Shown one piece after another: positions 25,074 through 35,565 of a DNA stretch of 64,000 nt. Position 1 is the stretch's first letter, and every line of letters begins with the position of its first letter. This DNA comes from Streptomyces mirabilis (GTDB lineage Bacteria; Actinomycetota; Actinomycetes; Streptomycetales; Streptomycetaceae). Location: NCBI RefSeq assembly GCF_039503195.1, contig NZ_JBCJKP010000001.1, positions 558,001-622,000 on the forward strand, written 5' to 3'. A model generated the notes under the pieces. The model was not told the origin of the DNA and did no database searches. It saw nothing but the letters and a program-made list of their open reading frames with translations. Both the position numbers and the translations under genes were made by a program.

Positions 25074-26198
25074 TCACAATGACCCCGGCATGCGCTCGAT
25101 CGCCACCATGGCGGCGTCGTCATCCAGGTATCCGCCGGCGTGGTGCAACAGGTCCGCGCACAGGTGGGCCAGGAGAGCGTCGGGACCCTTGCCGGACTTG
25201 CCGGCCACCCGTTCCACAAGCGGGTAGAACGTGCCGTTCGGGTCGCGAGCCTCGATGACGCCGTCCGTGTAGAGAAGGGCGATGTCGCCGGGCTCGAAGG
25301 CGAACGTTTCCGGGGAGGGTCGGGATCGCACGAATTCGGTGAGACCCAGAGGCGGTGCTGGGTGGCGCACTTCGAGCAGGCCGACCTGGCCGCCGCGCAG
25401 CAGCAGGGGCGGGGGGTGCCCACAGTTGATCATGTGAATGGCCGGATCATGGTCCGGGACGTCCAGCACGGCGGCGGTGATGAATGCCTCGCCACGATCC
25501 TCGGCCTCGCCCTCGGGGCCCGCGGGGTCGTCCAGGTCCGAGGAGACGGTTCCCTCCAGGAAGGCGACCAACTCGGGCAGGTCGGCCTGTTTGTGGGCCG
25601 CGGCCCGGAATGCGCCCAGCAGGAGGGCGGCATCTCCGACTGCCTCGAGGCCCTTGCCCCTGACATCGCCGATGACGATCCGGGTTCCCTTGGCCGTGCG
25701 GGCGGCGGCATACAGGTCGCCGCCGATCTGTGCCTCGGTCTCCGCGGCCAGGTAGACGCAGGCGATGCGCAACGGGCCGATCCGGTGGGGAATCGGCTTG
25801 AGCACCACTTCTTGCGCGGCCATCGCCACCGAGCGCAGCCGGCTCAGTTCCCTTTCATGGTGTCCTCGCAGGTGGGCGAAGACGGTCACGAGCGCTGACA
25901 TCAGGATCAGGACGATGAGCTGGAAGATGTGGTTCAGATCAAGGAGGCTGGTGCGCGTCACCGCGACCGCGGTCTGGGCCAGGACGGCCAGCGCGCCGAC
26001 GAAACCGGTCGCCCAGGGCCCGGCGAACGACGCTGTGAGAGCGGGTGCGGCGACCAGGAAGGGCCCGAGGTGGACGCTGGGCGGAGCGAGTACGTCGACC
26101 ACCGTGACCATCGCGATCAACGCGATCGGTACCGCCAGCAGGGCACGACGTGGTTCCCCTGACAAACCGTGATCCTTACCGAGTCGCCGAGAAACCAT
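25074..26198 (-). CDS. Membrane-anchored PP2C (SpoIIE-type) phosphatase
   Basis: A 374-residue protein. The first about 110 residues hold four to five hydrophobic helices (RRALLAVPIALIAMVTVVDV, then FLVAAPALTASFAGPWATGF and LIVLILMSALVTVFAHL), followed by a short linker and the PP2C domain with AQIGGDLYAAARTAKGTRIV, IGDVRGKGLEAVGDAALLLG, MINCGHPPPLLL, LLYTDGVIEARD and YLDDDAAMVAI. It should dephosphorylate an anti-anti-sigma protein. No partner gene is adjacent. Start chosen at ATG 26,198; an upstream ATG adds 15 unlikely residues. Confidence 0.8.
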   Translation of the reverse strand: MVSRRLGKDHGLSGEPRRALLAVPIALIAMVTVVDVLAPPSVHLGPFLVAAPALTASFAGPWATGFVGALAVLAQTAVAVTRTSLLDLNHIFQLIVLILMSALVTVFAHLRGHHERELSRLRSVAMAAQEVVLKPIPHRIGPLRIACVYLAAETEAQIGGDLYAAARTAKGTRIVIGDVRGKGLEAVGDAALLLGAFRAAAHKQADLPELVAFLEGTVSSDLDDPAGPEGEAEDRGEAFITAAVLDVPDHDPAIHMINCGHPPPLLLRGGQVGLLEVRHPAPPLGLTEFVRSRPSPETFAFEPGDIALLYTDGVIEARDPNGTFYPLVERVAGKSGKGPDALLAHLCADLLHHAGGYLDDDAAMVAIERMPGSL

Positions 26199-26243
26199 AT
26201 GTCCTGGATACACCGCATCGCGCCCCGGCGCTCGCGCCGACAA

Positions 26244-26800
26244 GCGGCACTCCTACCTCGCCTGCGGCACCCCACGGCCGGGAGCGCCGAACACCAGGTC
26301 CGGCCATCACTCCGAAGGCGCTCTTGCCCTGGTCGGCGCGGCCCGGACACTGAACGAGCGGGCGGCTCCGGCTCGTCTCCGGCGCGACGCTCGCCGAAAT
26401 TCCCCACTCGCTCGATCCCCCCACGCCGCAGGTAGGCGCGGTTGTCGCGGCACGGGGGCGATCCTGACGGCGGCGCGGTCGGCCGGGTCCGCGCCGCTGG
26501 ATCCGCAAGCTGCCGGGTGCTCCGGGCGAGGTCCGCCGGGGCGGCGGGTGGGCCCGGTCGTCGGACGGCGGAGCGGAGATGAATCTTGCGTCCGCCGTGC
26601 GGCCCGGGTGCCCGCACTCGCCCTGCCAGGCATCGGGGCGATGAGGTCCTGGGCCGTTCGCGAGGCTGCTCCAGTTCGGCCTCATCGGCATGCGGGAGCG
26701 CGCCCAGTCCGCCCGGCGGCCACCTGCAGGCGGGCCGCCGCCCCCTTATGCGGCTTCGCCGTCACCGCCGAACTTCCCCTCCTCAAACTCAAACACACAC
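26244..26800. other. Region without a supported gene
   Basis: About 560 bases between the phosphatase start and a response-regulator relic. Open frames on both strands have Arg/Pro/Ala/Ser-rich translations with no domain, and none has a ribosome site. The phosphatase promoter should lie at its left end. I see no repeats. Confidence 0.45.
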
Positions 26801-26804
26801 CGCC

Positions 26805-26905
26805 GACGCGCTCCTCGACGTCAACCGCACCCTGACCTCCGGAGAGGTCCTCCTGTCCCCCGCGGCCACGAGCTCCCTCATCACGCGCACTTACAACCGA
26901 TCTTC
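26805..26905 (+). pseudogene. Possible response-regulator receiver relic
   Basis: A short stretch of about 33 codons reads ADALLDVNRTLTSGEVLLSP then AATSSLITRTYNR, resembling the last helix of a receiver domain and linker in NarL/LuxR-type regulators. Nothing before or after supports a gene. Weak evidence. Confidence 0.3.
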
Positions 26906-26953
26906 ACTTCCGCTCTGCAGCTTCTCCGCCGGCACCCTCGGTCGTCAGGGCCG

Positions 26954-27573
26954 TCAGGCAGGCGGCCAGCTTCGCAGGGCCATGTCGGCCACCTGCTGGA
27001 GGTCGTCGTGGGCGGTGCCGCCGGCGGCTTGGACGGCGATGCCGTTTGCCACGGTCATGAGGTAGCGGGCGAGTAGTTCGGGATCGGCATCGGGGGGAGG
27101 TCGCCTTCGTCGACGGCTTGCCGGAATCGGTCGCGGAGCAGGGAGGTGTGTTCGTTGCGCCAGGCGATGAGGGCGTCGCGGGCATCGCTTCCCGGGTCAC
27201 CGGCGGCGAGGGCACCTTGGACACCGAGGCACCCGGCGGGGCAGCCGGGGCAGGTGGTGGCCCGGACGGAGCCGTTGAGGAACGCGGCGGCCACCTGTCG
27301 GGCGGTCGGTTCTTCCAGGGCCCGGGCCCCGTACGAGGCGGGGCCTTCGGTGTAGCGCTCCAAGGCCTTGCGGAACAGGTCCTCCTTGTTGCCGAAGGCC
27401 GCGTACATGCTGGTGCGGGTGATGCCCATGGCGTGGGTCAGATCGGTGAGGCTGGCGCCTTCGTAGCCCTGTCCCCAAAAGACCCGCATGGCGTGTTCAA
27501 GGGCCTCGTCGGTATCGAAACTCCTCGGTCGGCCGATCGGTGCCTTCTGCCGCGTCTCCATGCGAGCGATCAT
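26954..27573 (-). pseudogene. TetR-family regulator with a C-run frameshift
   Basis: The N terminus METRQKAPIGRPRSFDTDEA and the helix-turn-helix SLTDLTHAMGITRTSMYAAF then GNKEDLFRKALERY are intact. A Cys-rich CPGCPAGCLG segment follows. After GDLPP the frame fails at a six-base C-run (27,092-27,097 on the plus strand as G); one more base gives DADPELLARYLMTVANGIAV, then AAGGTAHDDLQQVADMALRS to a stop at 26,954. It is divergent from the SDR gene across two palindromes, its probable operators. The uncorrected protein ends at 27,055 and keeps the DNA-binding domain. Confidence 0.75.
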
Positions 27574-27582
27574 ACCTCTTCC

Positions 27583-27596
27583 GTACCGATCGGTAC
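27583..27596. promoter_or_regulatory. TetR operator palindrome 1
   Basis: GTACCGATCGGTAC is a perfect 14-bp palindrome 10 bases upstream of the TetR start. An identical palindrome is at 27,619-27,632, with centres 36 bases apart. Two identical palindromes in a divergent TetR/SDR promoter strongly suggest operators of this regulator. Confidence 0.75.
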
Positions 27597-27618
27597 AGAT
27601 GTGTTACGGTCCCGTTCA

Positions 27619-27632
27619 GTACCGATCGGTAC
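27619..27632. promoter_or_regulatory. TetR operator palindrome 2
   Basis: Second copy of GTACCGATCGGTAC, 23 bases before the SDR start codon, placed to block the SDR promoter. The dyads extend little beyond the 14 bases on either side. Confidence 0.75.
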
Positions 27633-27655
27633 CGAACTTTGTTGAGGTCATTCAC

Positions 27656-28135
27656 ATGGGAGAGCTCGCAGGCAGGACCGCCGTCGTCACCGGCGGCGGC
27701 ACCGGGATCGGCCTGGCCGCCGCCGTTCGACTGGCAGCCGAGGGAGCGCACGTGTTCATCACCGGCCGGCGCAAGGCCGTGCTGGACGCGGCTGTCGAGA
27801 CCATCGGCCCGGCGAGCGCCACCGCGGTGGTGGGTGACATCTCCGACCTGGCAGACCTGGACCGGCTGTACGACACGGTCCGCGCCCGGGGCCGTGGCCT
27901 GGACGTGCTGTTCGCCAACGCCGGCACCGCGTCGTTCGCGACGCTGGAGCAGGTCACCGAGGAGCACTACGAGGAGACCTTCGGCGTCAATGTCCGGGGC
28001 ACGTTGTTCACGGTGCGGAAGGCGCTGCCGCTGCTGAACGACGGCGCGTCGGTGATCCTGAACTCCTCGGTGCGCGCCGATGACGGTGTCGCGGCCTTCG
28101 GCACATACGCGGACACCAGCGGCGACGATTCGTGA
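27656..28135 (+). pseudogene. Short-chain dehydrogenase, C-terminally truncated
   Basis: The 159-codon frame has the NAD(P) motif VVTGGGTGIGLAAAVRLAAE, the NAG motif LFANAGTASF and the catalytic Ser region VILNSSVRADDG. It reaches the catalytic Tyr (FGTYA) but then turns to DTSGDDS and stops, so the YxxxK lysine and the last 80 or so residues of a normal 240-residue SDR are absent. It should be inactive. GAGG at 27,643-27,646 precedes ATG 27,656. It is the likely former target of the divergent TetR regulator. Confidence 0.7.
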
Positions 28136-28349
28136 CGGACCGACAAGTGCCAAGCTCGCCACCGGCGAGGCGCGGGAGTTGCCCCGCTGGGCACGCTCGG
28201 AGGGGCTGGATCCGCGTAGTCGGCCAGGCGGCTCCAGCCCGGCTTCAGCAGTCAGTCATGGCTCGGCAGCCACAGCCTGAAGCGCAGGCAGAGCGCGACG
28301 TCACCTGTTCGGAGCCTGGAAGCAAGCCCAACTGGCCAGGCACAGATGA

Positions 28350-28408
28350 GGGGTTCCAGAAAACAGCTCAGGGGTTCCAGAAAACAGCTCAGGGGTTCCA
28401 GAAAACGG
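28350..28408. repeat. 21-bp tandem repeat, 2.8 copies, at the DUF1963 gene end
   Basis: The unit starting GGGGTTCCAGAAAACAGCTC occurs at 28,350-28,370, 28,371-28,391 and in part at 28,392-28,408. Read on the minus strand it encodes the end of the DUF1963 protein, VFWNP and a stop, so the coding 3' end with its stop codon has been duplicated in tandem. The repeats beyond the first stop are not translated in frame. Confidence 0.85.
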
Positions 28409-29244
28409 AGGTGAACGCACGGTCGAAGCGCCACGCGGCCAGGTCCTCGCGTTGGATCACCCAGTGGACGGTGGCGCTCTCCCAGCCTTCCACGTCCACG
28501 CCGGCCTGCCAGTCGGCCAGGAGCACCCAGTCCGAGACGTCACCCGAAACCGGCCCGTCCCACCGGCCCGCCTCCGCCGCTTTCACGGCACGGAACGCGG
28601 CGATGACGATCGGATCGGTGTAGATGGCCTCCTCCCAGGCGTATCCCCCGATCTGCAGCGGCCCCGCGGGGGCGATGGTGTCCTGGGGGCTGTCCCAGAC
28701 CTCGACGAGTTCCTCGGCGCGGGGATGCCCCGGAAGGGAACCGGCTCCCCGAGGAATTCGACCGCGTGGTGGTAGGGCAGCGACACGCTGGCCGTCGCCC
28801 GCAGCGGTCCCTGGGGGAACGCCTCGAACATCGCCTCTTCATCCTCGAAGTCGAAGGTGTTCCAGGCGTTCCTGTCCCGTTCCGTCACGGCCGTGCCGGA
28901 ACGGGGACGTGCACCACGCTGCCCACCGTGTCGTCATCGTCGGCGGTCTCGGGGAAGGCGAACAGCAGCAGATGGCCGTCCGGAGGCAGGGGCAGGTCGG
29001 TCGCGTCGGCGGGCAGGGCCGCCAGGTCGATGGAGGCGACGAAGGGGTGGGCGGGGTCCGGGACATCGGCCGGAAGCAGGAGCGGGCCGCCGAACCGGCC
29101 CATGACCGGGCCGTCCCCGTCCCGCGTCAACATCGCGCAGGGGCGAGCGGTGCCCAGCCACCGCTCTACGTCATCGACGGGTATGTCCCGCGCGATCGCC
29201 TCGTCACGGAACGGACGTAACAGGTCCCACATCTCAGGAGTCAT
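28389..29244 (-). pseudogene. DUF1963 (YwqG-like) protein with two single-base losses
   Basis: From ATG 29,244 (MTPEMWDLLRPFRDEAIARD) the frame gives GRFGGPLLLPADVPDPAHPF and VASIDLAALP, then breaks near 28,898. The second frame gives VTERDRNAWNTFDFEDEEAM and SVSLPYHHAVEFLGEPVPFR. Near 28,728 it breaks again, and a third frame gives AEELVEVWDSPQDTIAPAGP, QIGGYAWEEAIYTDP and the C terminus ending in FWNP. Each break is repaired by adding one base. The restored length of about 285 residues fits DUF1963, of unknown function. Confidence 0.75.
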
Positions 29245-29404
29245 GGGCAGGCCGTAGAGGAAGCGACTGACACAGCGGCGTCGAAGCCGTCGGCGGCCCA
29301 CCGAGGGGCCGTTCCGGCTCACCGCGAACTCGCCGAACGCGACTCTCGCTCCTGAGTGGGAGGTGCGACGACGCATCCGGCCTGGCGCAGGCTGCGACTG
29401 ATGG

Positions 29405-29500
29405 CCACTCTTCTCGAAAGCGCCGGGCGGGTTGACCACCAAGGTCCACCCCGCCGCCGACCGCAAGTGCCGCCCCCCGTTACCGACTTCGTGGTTCCGC
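29405..29500 (+). pseudogene. IS5-type transposase fragment
   Basis: About 30 codons read GGLTTKVHPAADRKCRPPL, matching the GRSRGGLTTKIHLA-type motif before the catalytic Asp region of IS5-group transposases. Nothing else of the gene remains. Confidence 0.5.
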
Positions 29501-29559
29501 AATGAGGCCTCGGCTTTCGGGTCCGGCAGGCGGATCGCCGACCTCTACCCGGGCGCGGC

Positions 29560-29870
29560 CAAGACCGACGCGACCGCAGGCCACCTTGCCGCCCACGCCG
29601 GCCTCGCCCCGGCGACCCGCAGTCCGGGTCCTCCATTCACGGCGAACAGCCCTCCAGGAGGCGAAACTAGCAGCTCAAGCCGGCCCTCTTCCTCTCCGCA
29701 TGCGCCGCGTGGGGCGACCCGGCAACGCGGGCCTCCTGCGACAAGAAAACGCCCAGGGCAAGCACCCCACTCAAGCCCTGCTCTGCCTCGCCCGACGGCG
29801 GGCAGACGTCATCTTCGCGATGCTCCGCGACGGAACCTTCTACGAGTCCCGGCCCGCCGCCTCATCCTGA
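29560..29870 (+). pseudogene. IS110-family transposase C-terminal remnant
   Basis: The fragment contains ATAGHLAAHAGLAPATRS, the transposase-20 region with the catalytic Ser neighbourhood, then in shifting frames SIHGEQPSRR, LFLSACAAWGDPATRA, CLARRRADVIFAMLRDGTFY to a stop near 29,870. There are several frame changes, and the N-terminal DEDD domain is missing. Confidence 0.6.
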
Positions 29871-30001
29871 TCCTCGTCAGGCACGCCGCACACCGGGCAG
29901 TCCCATTCGTCGATCGAGTCGATGACAACAGGGTGATGGCAAAAGACGCACGGTCGCATGCGCTCATCGACCGGCTCTTCCACACATGCTCCATCGCTCA
30001 T
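29840..30001 (-). CDS. Small zinc-ribbon protein
   Basis: A 53-residue frame from ATG 30,001 has an acidic start (MSDGACVEEPVDERMR) and one zinc ribbon, PCVFCHHPVVIDSIDEWDCP followed by VCGVPDED. The two CxxC knuckles are 16 residues apart. Acidic tail. No ribosome site is obvious, and its 3' end overlaps the IS110 remnant by about 30 bases. It could be a real small protein or chance; the paired CxxC favours the former. Confidence 0.45.
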   Translation of the reverse strand: MSDGACVEEPVDERMRPCVFCHHPVVIDSIDEWDCPVCGVPDEDQDEAAGRDS

Positions 30002-30121
30002 GGCAGACAGAGTGCCAGGCGGTCTCCGGCCCACAACAACCCACCACCTTGGCCAAAGAGACAGGGGCACGCCCCCGCGCAGGCAGCTTTCGGGGAGAGG
30101 CCGTGCGGGGTCGCCGCTCAC

Positions 30122-30887
30122 AGCATGCCGAACTGTCTCCAGCGCTGTGGACGATGCATGCGTGCGGCGTGGACTCCCCTCTCCGGTACGCGCCCGGGCT
30201 CACCGGACGGCTGGAGGGTACGGGAGCGTCGCGGAGGAGCAGCGCGGAGCATGGACGGCCACGTTCGTACCTTTTGTTGGTCCACGCCCCCCTTGCGACC
30301 GTCCTGGACAAGGCGCCGTCCACCCGACGCGTTTGCGAAGGAGTGAAACGCCGGAGGGTGGGCGTGCGCCGAGCAGGGCAGGGCGGGACAGGCTGTGCAT
30401 GATGCCCGTCGCGACGGGAACAACCGTGCGTTGCCGGTGCCTTTGGTGGTGCGTGCTCGTGGCTGCGGGCGCAAGGAGTCTTCGCCGAGAGAGGGCAACT
30501 CCCCCAAGGCTCGGCCCGGCTCCTGGCTGGTCCGGCGAAGGGAGCAGGTACATATTCTCGACCGCGGAGGCCCGCGCGTGAAGGCCTGTCGTGCCTGACC
30601 GCCAGACACGCCGGTGGCCCGGGGCCGCCCGCCGGTCCAGGGAGGCGTAACCACTCGCCGACCTCGGGATCACGACACTCAGAGCACCCGGCTGTGAACT
30701 TCGCGCTCAGAAAGTCCTGTTGGCCTCGTTGACATGCCGCAAGCACTCGCGTTTCACTCAACACTCGTGCATGGCAACGTTGTCAGGCCGTCGGAGCGAC
30801 CGACACCGTTGCCGCCCGCCGGCGTTCCCCGTTCCCCGGGGACGTCAGCACCGATGTGCGAATCGTGAACCGCTGCGGAGGCAACCG
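30122..30887. other. 766-base region without a supported gene
   Basis: Both strands have open frames, but the translations are Arg/Pro/Gly/Ser-rich, lack domains and lack ribosome sites. The promoter of the GH92 gene must lie near the right end. No repeat or hairpin stands out. Confidence 0.45.
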
Positions 30888-33800
30888 ATGGTCAGACCTC
30901 GACGTTCTACGGCGCCATGTGACCGAATGAGATTCCGCCAACGTCTGGTGGTGGTGTCCGTCCTGGGCATCGCCGTACTCCCACTCCCGGCGATCGGAGG
31001 CGCCCATGCCGCGAGCACCGCGACGCCTGCGCTGGTGAAGGACCCAGCGTCCCTCGTCAACCCCCTCATCGGCACCTCCGGCGCGGTGGACACCTTCCCC
31101 GGCCCCGACATGCCGGCCGGCATGGTGCAGTGGGGGCCCGACACGACGCCCGACCGTCCCTCGGGCGGCGGCTACGAGTACGACGACAACAAGATCTCCG
31201 GCTTCAGCCTCACCCATGTCTCGGGACCCGGCTGCGGCGTCGCGGGCGACCTGCCCATCCTGCCGGTGACCGGCGCGCTGTCGGGCAACCTGGGCGATGC
31301 GTCCGTCGGCTTCAGCCACGACGACGAGCAGGCGGGCATCGGGTACTACAAAGTCACGGACGCGAACGGCGTCAAGACCCAGCTGAGCGACACCACCCGC
31401 GCCGGCCTGGGCACCTTCACCTTCCCCACGGGCCGGCAGGCGAACCTGCTGTTCAAGCTCAGCGGGGGCGCCACACAGGTGGACGGGACCCGCGTCCAGG
31501 TGGTGAACGACAAGGAGATCCGCGGCTCGATCGACAGCGGTCACTTCTGCGGCGCGAGCAACAGGTACACGCTGCACTTCGACATCAAGTTCGACCAGCC
31601 GTTCACCGCGAGCGGCACCTGGGTCGGCAGCACCATCAACTCCGGCGCGACGTCGCTGAAGGCGGGCAGGGCCCAGCAGCCCCTGCAGACGCACCCGTCG
31701 AAACCGCTCAAGGAGAAGCATTTCACCGTTCCCGCGGCTCCCTCCCCGACCGTGCACGGAAGCGGCACCACGTCCACGAGCACGCCGTCCCCGGCACCCA
31801 GCGCCGACGCCGCGCCCCGGAAGACCGCCGCGAGCAAAGCCGTCCAGCCCCCCACCACAGGTGCCAACGGCATGTACCTGACCTTCGACACCTCCTCCAC
31901 CCCGACGGTGAGTGCGAAGGTCGGCATCTCGTACACCAATGACGCCAACGCCGCGGACAACCTCACCACCGAGATCAGGAATTGGAACCTCGGTGCCGTC
32001 GAGCAGGCGAACCACGACGCCTGGAACACGGTGCTGAACAAGATCCAGACCGGCGGTGGATCCTCGGACCAGCAGGTGCAGTTCTACACCGCGCTCTACC
32101 ACGCGCTGCTGCACCCCAACGTCTTCTCCGACGACAACGGCCAGTACATGGGCATGGACAACCAGGTCCACAAACTGGCAAAGGGCCAGCAGGCCCAGTA
32201 CGCCAACTACTCGGGGTGGGACACCTACCGCTCCCAGACCCAGCTGATGGCGATGGTCGAGCCCAAGGTCACCAGCGACGTCGTCACCTCGATGCTCAAC
32301 GGCTACGACCAGACGGGCCTGCTGCCCAAGTGGGCCTCGAACAACGGCGAGAGCTATGTGATGGTCGGCGACCCCGCAGCCGGCATCATCGCCGACGCAT
32401 ACGCCTTCGGCGCCCGGAGCTTCGACACCGACAAGGCGCTCGCCGCCTTGCAGCACGAGGCCACCGCCCCGAACAACGACCGCCCCGGCGAGTCGGTGCG
32501 GGACGCGAAGGGCTATCTCCCACTGGACGAGAACGACTACGGCTGCTGCAACTTCTACGGCCCGGTCTCCACGCAGTTGGAGTACGACTCCGCCGACTAC
32601 GCCGTCGCCGCCTTCGCGAAGTCGCTGGGCAAGACGGCCGTCTACGAGAAGTTCGCCACTCGCGCCCAGGACTGGATGAACGTCTTCAACCCGCAGACCG
32701 GCTACGTCCAGGGCAAGAACAAGGACGGCCAGTTCGCGACCGGTTTCACCCCCGGCACCTCCAACGGCTTCGTGGAGGGCACCTCGGCGCAGTACACGCC
32801 GATGGTCCCGTTCAACCTGCAGCAACTCATCCAGGCACGCGGTGGTGCCAAGGCGTACTCGTCCTACCTGGACAGCCTCCTCGACAACATCACGCACCCG
32901 GGCAACACGGACGCCGACCTGAGCAACGAGCCCAGTGTGGAGATTCCCTGGGAGTACAACTACACCGGCGAGCCGTGGAAGACCCAGGCGGCCGTCCGCA
33001 AGGCCCAGCAGAACCTGTACTTCAACGCCCCGGTCGGCTCGTTCGGCAACGACGACCTCGGCGCGATGAGCTCCTGGTACGTCTGGTCCGAGCTCGGCAT
33101 GTACCCGGAGACCCCGGGCACGGACACCCTGGCGCTGGGCAGCCCGGCGTTCCCGGTGGCCAAGGTGACCTTCGGCAACGGCAAGACGGTGCGGATCAAC
33201 GCTCCGCAGGCCGCGCCCGACGCGCCGTACGTGCAGTCGCTCGGCGTCAAGGGCAACGAGTGGGACACCTCCTGGCTGACGTACCAGCAATTCGCGGGCG
33301 CGGGCACGGTCGACTTCACGCTCGGCACCGAACCCGACAAGTCCTGGGCGTCCGACCCATCGGCGGCACCACCGTCCGACACCACGGGCGGCGACCGGGT
33401 CCTGGCGGCGACCGGCCCCTCCAGTGACGGCCTGGTGCTCCGGCCGGGCGCGTCCGGTGACGGCACGCTCGACCTGACCAACCTCGGCGGCAAGGCCGTC
33501 ACGGTCGACTGGAAGGCGACGACGCCCTCCGGCATCACACTGGACACGGCCTCCGGCTCGGTGCCCGTGCCCGCCTCGGGCAGCGCCGAGGCGAAGGTCC
33601 ATGTGACGGCGGGCACGAGCGAGGGAACCTTCCCGGTCACCTTCGCGCTGACCGACCACAGCACCGGCGCGGCGCTCAGTGGGGCCACCCTCCGCGTGGC
33701 CGTGGCCAAGGCCGGTGCGCTGTGGCCGTACGCCACCAACGAGGGCATCTACCCCGACGGCACCAGCTACTCGGGCGGCTTCGACGGCGGCGGCTGGGCG

Positions 33801-34301
33801 TTCTCGCAGAACGCGCTGTCGGCGGCGGGCGTCACCAGCGGCTCCGCCCTCACGGTCGACGGCATCTCCTACACCTGGCCAACGGTGACATCCGGTCAGC
33901 TCGACAACCTGGAGATGGCCGGTCAGACCATCCCGATGCCGGCCGGCACGTCGGGTGCATCACTGGGCCTGCTGGGCTCGGCGGCCAACGCACCGACCGA
34001 CGGCAGCGGGGTCTCGGGCACGGTGACCGTCACCTACACCGACGGCACCACCTCCCAGGCGACCGTCGGCTTCTCGGACTGGACGCTCAACGGCGGGTCG
34101 AGCAAGCCGCTCGCGGGTGACACGACGGCCGTCACGACCGCCTACCGAAACACCGGGAGCGGAGGCCGGGACAACGTGAAGACCTACGTCTTCGCCACGA
34201 AGGTCCCGCTCGACGCGTCCAAGCAGGTGGCGTCGATCACGCTGCCGGTGACGGGCTCGACGGGCACCGACCACCTGTTCGCCTACGGCTTCGGCCAGTA
34301 A
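30888..34301 (+). CDS. Secreted GH92 alpha-1,2-mannosidase-like enzyme
   Basis: A 1137-residue exported glycosidase. GGAGG at 30,877-30,881 favours ATG 30,888; a signal peptide (RQRLVVVSVLGIAVLPLPAI, cleavage after AHA) follows. The GH92 fold is clear: VNPLIGTSGAVDTFPGPDMP, GFSLTHVSGPGCGVAGDLPI, then SGWDTYRSQTQLMAMVEPKV, SNEPSVEIPWEYNYTGEPWK and FGNDDLGAMSSWYVWSELGM. A Ser/Thr/Pro/Lys-rich insert of about 70 residues (about residues 262-330) interrupts the N-terminal domain. The C-terminal 270 residues contain an NEW3-like beta domain and a jelly-roll-like module. It would trim mannose from glycans outside the cell. Confidence 0.85.
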   Translation: MVRPRRSTAPCDRMRFRQRLVVVSVLGIAVLPLPAIGGAHAASTATPALVKDPASLVNPLIGTSGAVDTFPGPDMPAGMVQWGPDTTPDRPSGGGYEYDDNKISGFSLTHVSGPGCGVAGDLPILPVTGALSGNLGDASVGFSHDDEQAGIGYYKVTDANGVKTQLSDTTRAGLGTFTFPTGRQANLLFKLSGGATQVDGTRVQVVNDKEIRGSIDSGHFCGASNRYTLHFDIKFDQPFTASGTWVGSTINSGATSLKAGRAQQPLQTHPSKPLKEKHFTVPAAPSPTVHGSGTTSTSTPSPAPSADAAPRKTAASKAVQPPTTGANGMYLTFDTSSTPTVSAKVGISYTNDANAADNLTTEIRNWNLGAVEQANHDAWNTVLNKIQTGGGSSDQQVQFYTALYHALLHPNVFSDDNGQYMGMDNQVHKLAKGQQAQYANYSGWDTYRSQTQLMAMVEPKVTSDVVTSMLNGYDQTGLLPKWASNNGESYVMVGDPAAGIIADAYAFGARSFDTDKALAALQHEATAPNNDRPGESVRDAKGYLPLDENDYGCCNFYGPVSTQLEYDSADYAVAAFAKSLGKTAVYEKFATRAQDWMNVFNPQTGYVQGKNKDGQFATGFTPGTSNGFVEGTSAQYTPMVPFNLQQLIQARGGAKAYSSYLDSLLDNITHPGNTDADLSNEPSVEIPWEYNYTGEPWKTQAAVRKAQQNLYFNAPVGSFGNDDLGAMSSWYVWSELGMYPETPGTDTLALGSPAFPVAKVTFGNGKTVRINAPQAAPDAPYVQSLGVKGNEWDTSWLTYQQFAGAGTVDFTLGTEPDKSWASDPSAAPPSDTTGGDRVLAATGPSSDGLVLRPGASGDGTLDLTNLGGKAVTVDWKATTPSGITLDTASGSVPVPASGSAEAKVHVTAGTSEGTFPVTFALTDHSTGAALSGATLRVAVAKAGALWPYATNEGIYPDGTSYSGGFDGGGWAFSQNALSAAGVTSGSALTVDGISYTWPTVTSGQLDNLEMAGQTIPMPAGTSGASLGLLGSAANAPTDGSGVSGTVTVTYTDGTTSQATVGFSDWTLNGGSSKPLAGDTTAVTTAYRNTGSGGRDNVKTYVFATKVPLDASKQVASITLPVTGSTGTDHLFAYGFGQ

Positions 34302-34324
34302 GAGCGCCGCGCGCGGACGAATTC

Positions 34325-34360
34325 GGGCCGGTTCCCGGGCATGAGTCCGGGAACCGGCCC
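34325..34360. terminator. Strong hairpin after the GH92 gene
   Basis: GGGCCGGTTCCCGG (34,325-34,338) pairs perfectly with CCGGGAACCGGCCC (34,347-34,360) across an 8-base loop, 23 bases past the GH92 stop and before an oppositely oriented gene. There is no U-run, as usual for actinomycete terminators. It may serve both strands. Confidence 0.8.
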
Positions 34361-34390
34361 CACGCGGGCACAGGGCCGCCCGGCCGTCCC

Positions 34391-35280
<890 letters not shown>

Positions 35281-35565
35281 GACGCCCACGGTCACCCCTT
35301 CCGTGCTGTTCCATTCCTCGATCACCCTGGGCGTGTCCGGCTCGACGTGCGCCCCTCGGTTCGGCCCGAGGTGAGGGGCGCCGCTCGCTGCTTCCCCTCA
35401 GAGGCGTTCCGGCGCTCCGCGCACCGTCGCGCCGCCCCGGCCGCCGCAAGAGATTCCCGCGGCCGTCCTTGGCGCGAACTGGTGGTCAATCGTGGCAACA
35501 TTCCGGGACATGCAAGTACATTTCCGTCGACTGCTTCGCGATGGCGCCGGCAGACGGGTCAAGGC

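Noticed and set aside
28350..28408. A CRISPR array from the 21-bp repeats
   Set aside because: The repeats are directly adjacent with no spacers and coincide with the 3' end of a coding gene.
30783..33659. A 958-codon minus-strand frame across the GH92 gene
   Set aside because: Antisense frames stay open in GC-rich genes; its translation is Val/Gly/Arg-rich with no domain, while the plus strand encodes a clear GH92 enzyme.
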